Assembly: GCF_007655255.1 (NCBI RefSeq)
Contig: NZ_VMYE01000004.1
Coordinates: forward strand, 1 to 64,000
Length of the DNA: 64,000 nucleotides
Reading direction: 5' to 3'
Origin: Extensimonas perlucida
Lineage (GTDB): Bacteria > Pseudomonadota > Gammaproteobacteria > Burkholderiales > Burkholderiaceae_C
Each line of letters begins with the position of its first letter. Position 1 is the stretch's first letter. The notes beneath the pieces were generated by a model. That model did no database searches. It saw only the letters and a program-made list of their open reading frames with translations, and was not told the origin of the DNA. Below, in pieces: positions 35,382 through 46,386 of the stretch. The position numbers and the translations under genes are program-made.

Positions 35382-35576
35382 TGGGAGCTTGCCCTGACCA
35401 TCACCCTGGTGGTCTGCGCTCTGGCGCTCGTGCTCGCCGAACGCATACAGAGCTGAGGCTTGGCGACCGCCTTTGAGCGGCTGATGGGCTTGATTCTGGT
35501 CGCGATCGCGGTAGAAATGCTCATCCGGGGCTGCAACGACTCATGCACCAGATGCAGTGGCCTTTGCAGCACCTGA
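35382..35576 (+). pseudogene. MarC-family membrane protein C-terminal remnant
   Basis: About 65 codons in one frame read WELALTITLVVCALALVLAE-RIQS, then a TGA stop at 35454-35456, then GLATAFERLMGLILVAIAVE-MLIRG in the same frame. The two hydrophobic segments and the RLMGLILVAIAVEM motif match the C-terminal quarter of MarC (SecY-like multiple-antibiotic-resistance MarC) inner membrane proteins. The TGA probably replaces a Trp codon of the ancestral gene. No N-terminal three quarters is present upstream; copy 3 of the palindromic element lies where that should be. It is judged non-functional. Confidence 0.62.
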
Positions 35577-35584
35577 ACGCAAAA

Positions 35585-35609
35585 AGCCCGGCTTGAACCG
35601 GGCTTTTTT
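35585..35609 (-). terminator. Intrinsic terminator of tRNA-fMet
   Basis: AGCCCGG-CTTGAA-CCGGGCT hairpin flanked by A5 on one side and T-rich run on the other, 7 bp beyond the tRNA 3' end. Reading on the minus strand it is followed by a U-rich run, as expected for a rho-independent terminator, and it could act in both directions. Confidence 0.8.
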
Positions 35610-35615
35610 CAATTT

Positions 35616-35692
<77 letters not shown>

Positions 35693-35703
35693 GCAAGCTG
35701 CGA

Positions 35704-35733
35704 ATTGTACACCATTATTCGGAAGCTTGTGAA
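35704..35733 (-). promoter_or_regulatory. Sigma-70-like promoter of tRNA-fMet
   Basis: On the minus strand TTCACA (35733-35728) is separated by 18 bp from TACAAT (35709-35704), which ends 11 bp before the tRNA 5' end at 35692. Each hexamer differs from consensus by one base. Confidence 0.65.
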
Positions 35734-35798
35734 GCCTAATGTGCACCCAACAATCAGGGGCATCGCATGCACAGTGCTACGCAGCTGGTTGACCACCT

Positions 35799-35949
35799 AG
35801 GAGCCTGTCGGACTTTGGAATCGTCGGCTGCGAATGCGCCGCAGCGGCCGATTTTTTACCGTCTTCTTGCCCCATAGCACCACTATGGGGCGGCGAATCC
35901 GGCAAAAACGGGTCTCGCCGGGGCGCATTCTCGCTTTCGACGCCCAAAG

Positions 35950-35963
<14 letters not shown>
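35799..35963 (-). repeat. 165-bp palindromic element, copy 4
   Basis: Full-length copy, same orientation as copy 3 and 441 bp from it. One terminal arm is AGGAGCCTGTCGGACTTTGG; the other, CCAAAGCCAGACAGGCTCCT, has diverged, so pairing has two defects. The inner hairpin is intact. The right end overlaps a further perfect inverted repeat, CCAGACAGGCT-CCT-AGCCTGTCTGG (35950-35974), that continues outside the element. It lies upstream of pyrG. Confidence 0.92.
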
Positions 35964-37771
<1,808 letters not shown>

Positions 37772-37788
37772 GCGCCAAAGGAAAAGCC

Positions 37789-38646
37789 ATGCAACTGTGC
37801 GGTTTCGACGTCGGGCTCGAGCAGCCGTTTTTCCTCATCGCCGGCCCTTGCGTAGTCGAGTCTGAGCAGCTGCAAATGGACGTGGCCGGGCAGCTCAAGG
37901 AAATCACCGCGGCGCTGGGCATCCCCTTCATCTTCAAGAGCAGCTACGACAAGGCCAACCGCTCGAGCGGCGCGAGCTTTCGCGGCCCAGGGTTGGAGCG
38001 CGGGCTGGAAATTCTGGCCAAGGTGCGCCGCGAGATCGGCGTCCCCGTCCTCACCGATGTGCACACCGAGGCCGAGGTGCCCACTGTGGCCGCGGTCGTC
38101 GATGTGCTGCAGACACCGGCCTTTTTGTGCCGCCAGACCGACTTCATCCGCGCCGTGGCGCAGTCGGGCAAGCCGGTCAACATCAAAAAAGGCCAGTTCC
38201 TCGCGCCGCACGACATGAAAAACGTGATCGACAAGGCGCGCGCTGCCGCACGCGAGGCGGGCCTGTCGGAAGATCGATTCCTGGCCTGCGAGCGCGGCGT
38301 GAGCTTTGGCTACAACAACCTCGTGAGCGACATGCGCGCGCTCGCCATCATGCGTGAGACGGGTGCGCCCGTGGTGTTCGACGCCACGCACAGCGTACAG
38401 CTGCCCGGCGGCCAGGGCACGAGCAGCGGCGGCCAGCGCGAGTTCGTGCCCGTGCTCGCGCGCGCGGCCGTGGCCGTGGGCGTGGCGGGTTTGTTCATGG
38501 AAACGCACCCCAACCCCGCGCAAGCGCTCTCGGACGGGCCCAACGCCGTGCCGCTCGCGCACATGCGCGCCCTGCTCGAAACCCTGCTCGCGCTCGACCA
38601 GGTCACCAAGCGCCAGGGCTTTCTCGAAGACGTTTTTCGCGCCTGA
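37789..38646 (+). CDS. kdsA: 3-deoxy-8-phosphooctulonate (KDO-8-P) synthase KdsA
   Basis: 285-residue TIM-barrel enzyme condensing phosphoenolpyruvate and arabinose 5-phosphate to KDO 8-phosphate for lipopolysaccharide inner core synthesis. Diagnostic segments are [68 protein letters not shown] and [22 protein letters not shown], followed by METHPNP. It lies 17 bp after pyrG, consistent with co-transcription. Confidence 0.95.
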   Translation: MQLCGFDVGLEQPFFLIAGPCVVESEQLQMDVAGQLKEITAALGIPFIFKSSYDKANRSSGASFRGPGLERGLEILAKVRREIGVPVLTDVHTEAEVPTVAAVVDVLQTPAFLCRQTDFIRAVAQSGKPVNIKKGQFLAPHDMKNVIDKARAAAREAGLSEDRFLACERGVSFGYNNLVSDMRALAIMRETGAPVVFDATHSVQLPGGQGTSSGGQREFVPVLARAAVAVGVAGLFMETHPNPAQALSDGPNAVPLAHMRALLETLLALDQVTKRQGFLEDVFRA

Positions 38647-38693
38647 GCCAGGCAGCGGGCGTTAAGGTTCACCCCTCATCGAGGAGACAAAAA

Positions 38694-38984
38694 ATGAGCA
38701 GTGCCTACGTCATCGCCTCGGTCACCGTCACCAACCCGGCGCAATACGACGAATACCGCAAACTCAGCACCGAAGCCATGCGCGTGCATGGCGCCGAAGT
38801 GTGCGTGCGCGGCGGCAAGGTCGAAGTGCTCGAAGGTGGCTGCGATCCGGGGCGCATCGTGGTCTTGAAGTTCCCCAGCGTGGAAGCCGCGCGCGCGTTC
38901 TACGACTCGCCCGAATACCGCAAGGCGCGCGCCGCACGCGAGGGCGCTGCCGTGATGCGCCTGCTGGCCGTCGAGGGCGTGTGA
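38694..38984 (+). CDS. DUF1330 family protein
   Basis: 96-residue single-domain protein matching DUF1330, a ferredoxin-like fold related to the dimeric alpha-beta barrel group. Segments AYVIASVTVTNPAQYDEYRK, GGKVEVLEGGCDPGRIVVLKF and DSPEYRKARAAREGAA are typical. Function is unknown, although the position between kdsA and eno is conserved in related Burkholderiales to my knowledge. The start follows GAGGAGA at 38681-38687. Confidence 0.82.
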   Translation: MSSAYVIASVTVTNPAQYDEYRKLSTEAMRVHGAEVCVRGGKVEVLEGGCDPGRIVVLKFPSVEAARAFYDSPEYRKARAAREGAAVMRLLAVEGV

Positions 38985-39003
38985 GCCCCGCCACGAAAAA
39001 ATC

Positions 39004-40371
<1,368 letters not shown>

Positions 40372-40417
40372 CCGCGCGCCGCGCCACCTAGCCGCCATCC
40401 GCCTCCACCGAGCCACC

Positions 40418-40696
40418 ATGGGCGGGCGCTTCGTTCCCTTCGTGCTGCTGGCCTTGCTGGTGGCCTTGCACGCCCAGCTCTGGCTCGGGCGCGGCAGTGT
40501 CGCGCATGTGCGCAGCCTGCAGCAGCAGCTCGCCGCGCAAAAGGCCGCAAACGCCCAGGCCCAGCAGGCCAACGAGCGGCTCGCCGCCGAGGTCAACGAC
40601 CTCAAAGAGGGGCTGGAGATGGTCGAAGACAAGGCCCGCAGCGAACTGGGCATGGTCAAGCCCAACGAAATCTACGTGCAGATCGCTCCGCGCTGA
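40418..40696 (+). CDS. ftsB: Cell division protein FtsB
   Basis: 92-residue divisome protein. A single N-terminal transmembrane helix (FVPFVLLALLVALHAQLWLG, residues 5-24) leads to a periplasmic coiled coil (LQQQLAAQKAANAQAQQANE) and the conserved C-terminal DKARSELGMVKPNEIYVQI. It forms the FtsQLB complex that activates septal peptidoglycan synthesis. It lies 46 bp after eno and is closed by a strong terminator. Confidence 0.92.
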   Translation: MGGRFVPFVLLALLVALHAQLWLGRGSVAHVRSLQQQLAAQKAANAQAQQANERLAAEVNDLKEGLEMVEDKARSELGMVKPNEIYVQIAPR

Positions 40697-40716
40697 AAAC
40701 ACCTCGGCAAAACGGT

Positions 40717-40755
40717 ACGGGGCGCCGGTTCGGACAAACCGGCGCCCCGTTTTTT
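40717..40755 (+). terminator. Strong intrinsic terminator after ftsB
   Basis: Perfect 14-bp stem ACGGGGCGCCGGTT / AACCGGCGCCCCGT with a 6-base loop, followed by TTTTTT. It closes the pyrG-ftsB operon and, being symmetrical, may also serve the convergent DUF35 gene. Confidence 0.93.
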
Positions 40756-40766
40756 CGCTTATCAGA

Positions 40767-41165
40767 TTACACCGGCGTGAACATGGGCACCATGGTGCCG
40801 TTTTCGCTCGGCTTCATCACCACCTTGACGCGGTCGCCGATGCGCAGGGCGTCGAAGTCGCAATCGACGATGTTGGTCAGCATGCTCACACCCTCGTCGA
40901 GCGTGACGTAGGCGATCACGTAGGGCACGGGGCCGACGCGGCGGCCGACGCTGAGGGTGTAGATCGTGCCGGTGCCGGCGGCCTCCTGCCACTCGGTCTG
41001 CTCGCTCAGGCAAAACGGGCACAGCGGGCGCGGATACCAGTGCGGCTGGTTACAGGAACGGCAGTGTTTGATGAGCAGCTTGCCGGACTGCGTGGCGGCC
41101 CAGAACTCCTTGTTGTCGGGCCAGATATCTGGCGAAGGGATGGTGCGTGTGCTTGCGGTGGTCAT
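40767..41165 (-). CDS. Zn-ribbon OB-fold protein (DUF35), pair A
   Basis: 132-residue DUF35 protein that partners a thiolase-like enzyme. The N-terminal zinc ribbon is intact: C35, C38, C49 and C52 (HCRSCN ... PLCPFC). The OB-fold half follows from about residue 60 (GTGTIYTLSVGRR, VIAYVTLDEGVSML). Family knowledge: such proteins stabilise or complete thiolase-like or aldolase partners acting on acyl-CoAs. It starts 4 bp after the thiolase-like stop codon, so the pair is translationally linked. Confidence 0.87.
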   Translation of the reverse strand: MTTASTRTIPSPDIWPDNKEFWAATQSGKLLIKHCRSCNQPHWYPRPLCPFCLSEQTEWQEAAGTGTIYTLSVGRRVGPVPYVIAYVTLDEGVSMLTNIVDCDFDALRIGDRVKVVMKPSENGTMVPMFTPV

Positions 41166-41169
41166 GGCG

Positions 41170-42336
41170 TCAGGCCCTTTCGAGAATCAAGGTGGCACTG
41201 CCGTGGCGCGCGCCGAGGGAGCCGCCGGTGCCCTGCGCAAGCGCCAGCGTGCAGTTTTTCACTTGCACCGCGGGGTGCGCCTCGCCACGCAGCTGGCGCA
41301 CGGCCTCTATCACCTTGGTGATGCCGCCGCGGTTGGCCGGGTGGTTGTTGCACAGACCGCCGCCGTCGGTATTGAAGGGCAGTTTGCCCACGCCGGAGAT
41401 CAGGTTGCCGTCGGCGACGAACTTGCCACCCTCGCCCTTCTTGCAAAAACCCAGGTCTTCGAGCTGCATCAGCACGGTGATCGTGAAGCTGTCGTAGATC
41501 GATGCGTATTGAATGTCCGCCGGCGTCACGCCCGCCTCGGCGAATGCGCGCGGGCCCGACCAGGCCGCGCCCGAGTACGAAAGATCGACCTTGCCGCCAT
41601 TGAGCCCCTTGGGCGCCTCGCCCGCTCCGAGCACGTTGACGATGGGGCGCTTGAGCGAACGCGCAATCTCGGGCCGCGCGACGATCAGCGCGCCGCCGCC
41701 ATCGCTGACCACGCAGCAGTCGAGCTTGTGCAGCGGGTCGGAAATCATGGGCGAGTTCACCACGTCTTCCACGGTGACCACGTCGCGCAGCATGGCGTTG
41801 GGGTTGTGCTGCGCATGGTGCGAGGCCGCGACCTTGATCCAGGCGAGCTGCTCCGCGGTGGTGCCAAACTCATGCATGTGGCGCTGGGCCACCATGGCGT
41901 ACATGTTCACGGTGACCGGGCCGTAGGGCGTCTCGAACGGCGTGTCCGGCACGTTGGGCCCCCAGTTGCGCGGCTGCGTGCCGCTCGAGGCCTCGGAGCG
42001 CGGGCGCCCGGCCAGCGTGATCAGCGCGACGTTGCACTTGCCCGCCATGATGGCCTGCGTGGCATGGGCCACGTGCGCGATGTACGAGGAGCCGCCGGTT
42101 TCGGTCGAATCGACGTGGCGCGGGCGCAGGCCCATGTAGTCGACCATGCTGAGCATGCCCAGGCCCGGCGCGTCACCGGCGCAGAAGTAGCCATCGACGT
42201 CACTCAGCGAAAGCCCCGCGTCTTCGAGGGCGCCGCGCGCGGATTCGGCGTGCAGCTGGGCGACGGTCTTGTCCGGCGCTTTGCGTGTGGGGTGCTCGTA
42301 GGCACCCACGATACAGGCTTGTCTTTTGATGCTCAT
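41170..42336 (-). CDS. Thiolase-like (SCP2/Ltp-type) acyl-CoA enzyme, pair A
   Basis: 388-residue thiolase-superfamily protein. The N-terminal nucleophile region reads STETGGSSYIAHVAHA, with no Cys where a true thiolase has one, and the C-terminal Cys is also missing (LAQGTGGSLGARHGSATL), while NHPANRGG keeps the His. The YDSFTITVL segment is conserved with the other pairs. Loss of both cysteines resembles the Ltp2-type aldolases that cleave beta-hydroxy-acyl-CoA side chains with a DUF35 partner, so a retro-aldol rather than thiolytic reaction is inferred. The start at 42336 (MSIKRQACIVGAYEH) was chosen for family alignment. It is divergent from the SDR gene. Confidence 0.82.
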   Translation of the reverse strand: MSIKRQACIVGAYEHPTRKAPDKTVAQLHAESARGALEDAGLSLSDVDGYFCAGDAPGLGMLSMVDYMGLRPRHVDSTETGGSSYIAHVAHATQAIMAGKCNVALITLAGRPRSEASSGTQPRNWGPNVPDTPFETPYGPVTVNMYAMVAQRHMHEFGTTAEQLAWIKVAASHHAQHNPNAMLRDVVTVEDVVNSPMISDPLHKLDCCVVSDGGGALIVARPEIARSLKRPIVNVLGAGEAPKGLNGGKVDLSYSGAAWSGPRAFAEAGVTPADIQYASIYDSFTITVLMQLEDLGFCKKGEGGKFVADGNLISGVGKLPFNTDGGGLCNNHPANRGGITKVIEAVRQLRGEAHPAVQVKNCTLALAQGTGGSLGARHGSATLILERA

Positions 42337-42707
42337 GGGGAACCGATCAAAATGATGAAAAGGAAAGAAACGACATCTAAGCGATGAACCTGCTATCCTA
42401 ACAAACGTTCGGATGGCTTGAGTATTGCACCCTTCGCACATTCGCAAAGCCGGCGCCAAAGCGGCGCAAAACTCGGCAAAACACCCGATACGGATTTCTT
42501 TAACCCAGATTGTTCGTTAGGGCGCGGGATGAGGGCGAGGCGGCTGGCGCGGCAGTTTGGTCGCGGCTGAGGAGTTCGTGGAACCACCACGAACGACGAA
42601 GCCGCGGCCCAAATGACCGCCAGACAACCGCCAGCGCCCGCGTAGGCCCGAAGGGCCGCCTAATGGACAATATGGGTTTAACCTGCAACGACACCAAGGA
42701 GACACCC
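42337..42707. promoter_or_regulatory. Divergent thiolase A / SDR promoter region with inverted CCTAAC-RAAC sites
   Basis: 371-bp gap with no credible gene. CCTAACAAACG at 42397-42407 and CCTAACGAACAAT (minus strand, 42521-42509) form an inverted pair about 100 bp apart. The first overlaps AACAAACGTTCGG, an AAC-N4-GTT dyad similar to one at 52054-52067 upstream of the hydratase gene. These are candidate TetR-type operators. A GCGG-rich stretch at 42524-42650 shows nothing recognisable. Confidence 0.45.
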
Positions 42708-43622
42708 ATGAACATTCGTTACGACAACCGCGTCGCCATCGTCACCGGCGCCGGCTCTGGCCTGGGCCGCAGCCACGCGCTGTTCCTCGCCTCGCGCGGT
42801 GCCAAGGTCGTGGTCAACGACCTCGGTGGCGCCGTCGATGGCAGCGGCAGCTCGCTCACGCCGGCACAGCAAGTAGTGGCCGAAATCCAGGCTGCGGGCG
42901 GCACCGCCATTGCCAATGCCGACTCGGTCGCGAGCCCCGAAGGCGCCCAACGCATGGTGCAAGCCGCACTCGACCAGTGGGGACGCGTGGACATTTTGGT
43001 GAACAACGCAGGCATCCTGCGCGACCGCACCATTCTGAAAATGACGCCGCAGGACTTCGACGCCGTCGTGGCCGTGCACCTGGCTGGTTCGGCCTACTGC
43101 ACCATGGCCGCCTGGCCGCACATGAAAGAGGCCAACTTCGGGCGCATCGTGATGACCACTTCGGCGGCCGGCTTGTTCGGCAACTTCGGCCAGGCCAACT
43201 ACGCGGCGGCCAAGCTGGGCATCGTGGGCCTCATGAACGCGCTCAAGCACGAAGGTGCCAAGTACGACATCCGCGTCAACACCGTCGCGCCGATCGCGCT
43301 CACGCGCATGACAGAAGACCTGATCGCCGCGGACGTCAAGCCACGGCTCAAACCCGAATACGTTTCGTCCATGGTGGCCTGGTTCTGCGCTGCCGAAAAC
43401 CAGGCCACGGGGGACATTGTCGAGGTCGGCGCCGGCTACTACGCGCGTGTGCAAATCATGGAAGGCGAAGGCGTGCTGCTGGGCGACGGCCAGGTGCCCG
43501 CCCCCGAAGAAGTGCGCGACAACTATGCACGCATCTGCGACATGCGCGGCGCCAAGCCCTTCGAATCGGCCAACGAGGTCATGGGCCGCGTATTCGGCGA
43601 AATCCAGCGCCCGAGCAAATAA
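42708..43622 (+). CDS. SDR-family 3-hydroxyacyl-CoA dehydrogenase-like protein
   Basis: 304-residue short-chain dehydrogenase. The cofactor motif TGAGSGLGRSHA at about 14-25, NNAG at about 98-101 and the catalytic YAAAK (about 163-167) with its upstream Ser (TTSAAG) are all present. The long form with NDLGGAVDGSGSS and the tail past residue 240 resembles the N-terminal domain of the peroxisomal multifunctional enzyme 2 (HSD17B4), that is, an acyl-CoA dehydrogenase of the (R)-hydroxy type. It probably oxidises a 3-hydroxyacyl-CoA. The start at 42708 follows AAGGAGA. It is divergent from the pair A operon. Confidence 0.85.
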   Translation: MNIRYDNRVAIVTGAGSGLGRSHALFLASRGAKVVVNDLGGAVDGSGSSLTPAQQVVAEIQAAGGTAIANADSVASPEGAQRMVQAALDQWGRVDILVNNAGILRDRTILKMTPQDFDAVVAVHLAGSAYCTMAAWPHMKEANFGRIVMTTSAAGLFGNFGQANYAAAKLGIVGLMNALKHEGAKYDIRVNTVAPIALTRMTEDLIAADVKPRLKPEYVSSMVAWFCAAENQATGDIVEVGAGYYARVQIMEGEGVLLGDGQVPAPEEVRDNYARICDMRGAKPFESANEVMGRVFGEIQRPSK

Positions 43623-43625
43623 CAC

Positions 43626-43687
43626 AGGGGCGGCACGGCGCCGCCCCTGCCATTCCCAGACCTCGCGGCAAAGACGCCGCGAGGTCT
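43626..43687. terminator. Two consecutive hairpins between convergent SDR and DUF35 genes
   Basis: AGGGGCGGC-ACGGC-GCCGCCCCT (43626-43648) and AGACCTCGCGGC-AAAGAC-GCCGCGAGGTCT (43658-43687) are both perfect stems. Neither has a long U tract. They lie between the SDR stop at 43622 and the DUF35 stop at 43697, consistent with bidirectional termination. Confidence 0.6.
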
Positions 43688-43696
43688 GCTCCGGCC

Positions 43697-44113
43697 TCAG
43701 GCCGGCTCGAACTGCGGAATCTTGAAGCCGCCCGCGCGCGTCTCGAAGCACAGCTTCACGGGCATGCCGATATAGACCGACTGCGGGTCGCAGTGCAGGA
43801 TGTTGGTCATGAGGCGCGGCCCCTCTTCGAGCTGGATGATGGCCATCACGAACGGGCAGTCGTCGCGAAACGCCTCATACGGCGGCTGATAAACCACGGT
43901 GTAGCTGAACACAGTGCCGCGGCCGCTGGCCTTTTCCCACACCGGGTCGGGCGAAAAATCGAACGGGCTCCAGGGCCGCGGATACAAAAAAGGCTTGCCC
44001 GTGCCGCGGCAGCGCTGGAACACGAGCTCGCCGCGCTGCGCTGCATCCCAGTAGGGCTTGCTGTGCGGGCTGACTTCGGGGACGGGTTTGGGATTTGTGT
44101 GGTGCGTGCTCAT
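43697..44113 (-). CDS. DUF35 protein lacking zinc cysteines, pair B
   Basis: 138-residue DUF35 homologue. Only one zinc-ribbon Cys remains (C35 in FQRCRGTG); the positions of the other three in pairs A and C are Thr38, Ser49 and Asp52, so it should not bind zinc in the usual way. The OB-fold half is retained (GTVFSYTVVYQPPYEAF, VMAIIQLEEGPRLMTNIL). The start codon at 44113 overlaps the upstream thiolase stop by four bases (ATGA). It probably still forms the partner interaction of its thiolase. Confidence 0.83.
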   Translation of the reverse strand: MSTHHTNPKPVPEVSPHSKPYWDAAQRGELVFQRCRGTGKPFLYPRPWSPFDFSPDPVWEKASGRGTVFSYTVVYQPPYEAFRDDCPFVMAIIQLEEGPRLMTNILHCDPQSVYIGMPVKLCFETRAGGFKIPQFEPA

Positions 44114-45288
44114 GACTGCCTCCCGAGTACGAGGGTCGCGTGCTCGGCCATCATGCCGCCGTAGCAGTGCACGACGCCCAGATCGGCCTTGGCCAGCTGG
44201 CGCTGCGGCCCCGCGATGCCCATGACTTGGCGCGCGGCCTCGACGATCATGGTCTGGCCCGAGGCGTCGCCCACATGGCCGAAGGACATCAGTCCACCAT
44301 AGGTGTTGACCGGGAATTCTCCGCCCGGTGCCGTGCGCCCGCCGGCAAAAAAGGCCCCGCCCCGGCCTTTGGGGCACAGGCCCAGGTCTTCGGCGTAAAT
44401 GATGGGGTTGATGCTGAACGAGTCGTAGAGCTGCGCGAAGTCCATGTCGGCAGGGCCTACGCCGGCCATGCGGTAGGCCTTGGCGCCGGTTTCCTTGGAA
44501 CCCAGCGTGGTCAAGTCGTGCGCCTGGCTGATGCTCGAATGCGTGTGCTTTTCGCCGTAACCGAGCAGGTAGCAGGGCTGCTTCGCGTAGCGCGTGGCAA
44601 GCCGCGCAGACACGAGCAACACGGCAGAGCCGCCCTCGCAGGGTACCGAGCAGTCGAGCAGGTTGAAAGGGTAGGCGATCGGGCGCGAGGACCGCACCTT
44701 GTCTATGGTCAGCGGGCCTTGCGGCGCCATCAGCGCGTCGGGGTGCAAGAGCGACCAGGCGCGCTGTGACACGGCCACCTGCGCGAGCTGCTCGCGCGTG
44801 GTGCCGAACTCGTGCATGTGGCGCGTGGCATTGAGCGCAAAAATCGGCGGAATATAGGTGCCGTACGGATATTCGAATTCGGGGTGGCTGATGAGCTTGC
44901 TCAGGGTCTCGGCCATGCCGCTGCCTACGTTGGGAAAGCGCCCCGCACCCAGGCACAGCACCGAATCACACAGGCCGCGCTCTATGGCCAAGCTCGCGCG
45001 GATCAGCATGAGCGCGTAGGTGGCGCCGCCCGCGTTGATGGTTTCGCTGAAGCTGGGCTCTATGCCCAGCTCTTCGGCGATCTTTTCGTGCGCGAACACA
45101 TCGACACCTTCGGCCGAGGCCATGCCCGCAGGCGCCGACATCAGGCCCTGAATGTCGGACGGGCGCAGCTGCGGCCATTCGCGCAGAAACTGCGCCAGTA
45201 CCTGGCGGTACATCTCCATACCGTTGTAGTGCGGGTATCGCCCGGGCTTCATCTCGGACACCGCCACGATGGCTGTTTGGGGTTTCAT
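44110..45288 (-). CDS. Thiolase-like acyl-CoA enzyme, pair B
   Basis: 392-residue thiolase-superfamily protein more divergent than A and C. The nucleophile position is Ala in NAGGATYALML. Unlike A and C it keeps the active-site His in FGHVGDASG and a Cys in VVHCYGGMM at the position of the thiolase C-terminal Cys. Residues in between match the family (YDSFSINPIIY, RHMHEFGTTREQL). The lost first Cys argues against normal thiolysis; partial retention of the other residues suggests a different evolutionary branch. It overlaps its DUF35 partner by 4 bp and lies 34 bp upstream of nothing else on its strand. Confidence 0.8.
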   Translation of the reverse strand: MKPQTAIVAVSEMKPGRYPHYNGMEMYRQVLAQFLREWPQLRPSDIQGLMSAPAGMASAEGVDVFAHEKIAEELGIEPSFSETINAGGATYALMLIRASLAIERGLCDSVLCLGAGRFPNVGSGMAETLSKLISHPEFEYPYGTYIPPIFALNATRHMHEFGTTREQLAQVAVSQRAWSLLHPDALMAPQGPLTIDKVRSSRPIAYPFNLLDCSVPCEGGSAVLLVSARLATRYAKQPCYLLGYGEKHTHSSISQAHDLTTLGSKETGAKAYRMAGVGPADMDFAQLYDSFSINPIIYAEDLGLCPKGRGGAFFAGGRTAPGGEFPVNTYGGLMSFGHVGDASGQTMIVEAARQVMGIAGPQRQLAKADLGVVHCYGGMMAEHATLVLGRQS

Positions 45289-45322
45289 CCTGTCTCCATG
45301 TTAAGTAATCACCCATCCATTT

Positions 45323-46330
45323 TCACTGCAGCCCCTGCGGCCCTGGTGGTGCAAAAGGTGCATCCGGCGCGTCGGGCGGGGCTGCAAAAATCTGCGCCAC
45401 ATCGACGGCGTCGAAACGGTACTGCTGGCCGCAAAACTCGCAGCCCACCTCGACCTCGCCGCGCTCGGCCAGAATGCTTTCGGCCTCCGGCTCGCCCAGG
45501 CTGCGCAGCATGGCGCTCACGCGCGCGCGGCTGCAGCTGCAGGCAAAGCGCGGCCCGCGCGCGCCTTGCAAGGGCTCGAAGCGCAGCAGGTTTTCTTCCC
45601 AGAACAGGCGGTGCAAGATGGTATCGGCATCGAGCGAGAGCAGTTCCTCGCGCGTGAGGCTCGCGGCCAGATGCGCGATGCGGTTGTAGTCCTCATGCGC
45701 ACCGATCTGGTCTTCGTGCTCCGCGGAACCCCGGCGTTGCGCCAGATTGCCCTCGCCCGCAGCCGGCATGCGCTGAATCAACAGCCCGGCTGCCAGTTCA
45801 TCATTGGCGGCCAGCACCAGCACGGTGTCGAGCTGCTCGGACTGCAGCATATAGTGCTGCAGCACGTCCGACATGCTCGCAAAGCTGCGGTAGCGCGCAT
45901 CTTCGAGCGGCACCACGCCCTGGTAAGGCTGCTGCCCTACCGACTTGTCCTTGGGGTCCAGCGTAATCGCGCAGCGCCCGCCGCCTTCGACGTTGAGCAT
46001 CTGGCCCAGCGTGGCGTCCTCGGCCACGGGGCCGCGCACCGTGGCCGTGGCGCGCAGGCTCAAGTCAGGCTGCACCTCGACCACGGCAAGCTTGACCGGG
46101 CCGTCGCCAAACACCTGCAGCACCAGCGCACCGTTGAATTTGATGTTCGACTCCATCAACACCGCCGCCGCGGCCATTTCACCGAGCAAGGCACGTACCG
46201 GCGCCGGGTAGGGGCCCGTGGCGGAATTGGCCGCACGGCGCTGCAGAATGTCGCGCCAGGCATCGGTCAGACGCACGAGCATGCCGCGCACGGGCAGGCC
46301 TTCGAACAGAAATTTGTGTAATTCGGACAC
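45323..46330 (-). CDS. hslO: Redox-regulated chaperone Hsp33
   Basis: 335-residue holdase chaperone activated by oxidation. The N-terminal domain reads SELHKFLFEGLPVRGMLVRL. The C-terminal zinc redox switch CSCSR, then about 28 residues, then CEFCG is intact. No in-frame ATG exists near the family start; a GTG at 46330 (VSELHKF) gives the exact family N-terminus, so GTG is taken as the start. The longer open frame to 46801 overlaps the carbonic anhydrase gene and is rejected. An Ala/Pro-rich tail ends the protein. Confidence 0.9.
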   Translation of the reverse strand: MSELHKFLFEGLPVRGMLVRLTDAWRDILQRRAANSATGPYPAPVRALLGEMAAAAVLMESNIKFNGALVLQVFGDGPVKLAVVEVQPDLSLRATATVRGPVAEDATLGQMLNVEGGGRCAITLDPKDKSVGQQPYQGVVPLEDARYRSFASMSDVLQHYMLQSEQLDTVLVLAANDELAAGLLIQRMPAAGEGNLAQRRGSAEHEDQIGAHEDYNRIAHLAASLTREELLSLDADTILHRLFWEENLLRFEPLQGARGPRFACSCSRARVSAMLRSLGEPEAESILAERGEVEVGCEFCGQQYRFDAVDVAQIFAAPPDAPDAPFAPPGPQGLQ

Positions 46331-46386
46331 GCGCAGCTTTCGCTTTCGAAGGTTCAGTGGATCAAAAAGAAGCGACCGCAAGCCAC

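Larger units (their letters stand above)
35053..35615. other. Decayed region between small protein gene and tRNA-fMet
   Basis: This 563-bp region holds copy 3 of the palindromic element (35193-35357), a MarC C-terminal remnant (35382-35576) and a strong hairpin next to the tRNA (35585-35609). No intact gene is present. The base composition and stop codons suggest a formerly coding segment interrupted by the element. Confidence 0.6.

Noticed and set aside
35454-35456. TGA in the MarC remnant as a selenocysteine codon
   Set aside because: No SECIS-like structure was recognised and the rest of the gene is missing, so simple decay is more likely.
43697-44956. 419-codon frame that includes the pair B DUF35 gene
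   Set aside because: Only the last 138 codons match DUF35; the rest is antisense-free but overlaps the thiolase gene in another frame and has no homology. The ATG at 44113 overlaps the thiolase stop, as in translationally coupled pairs.
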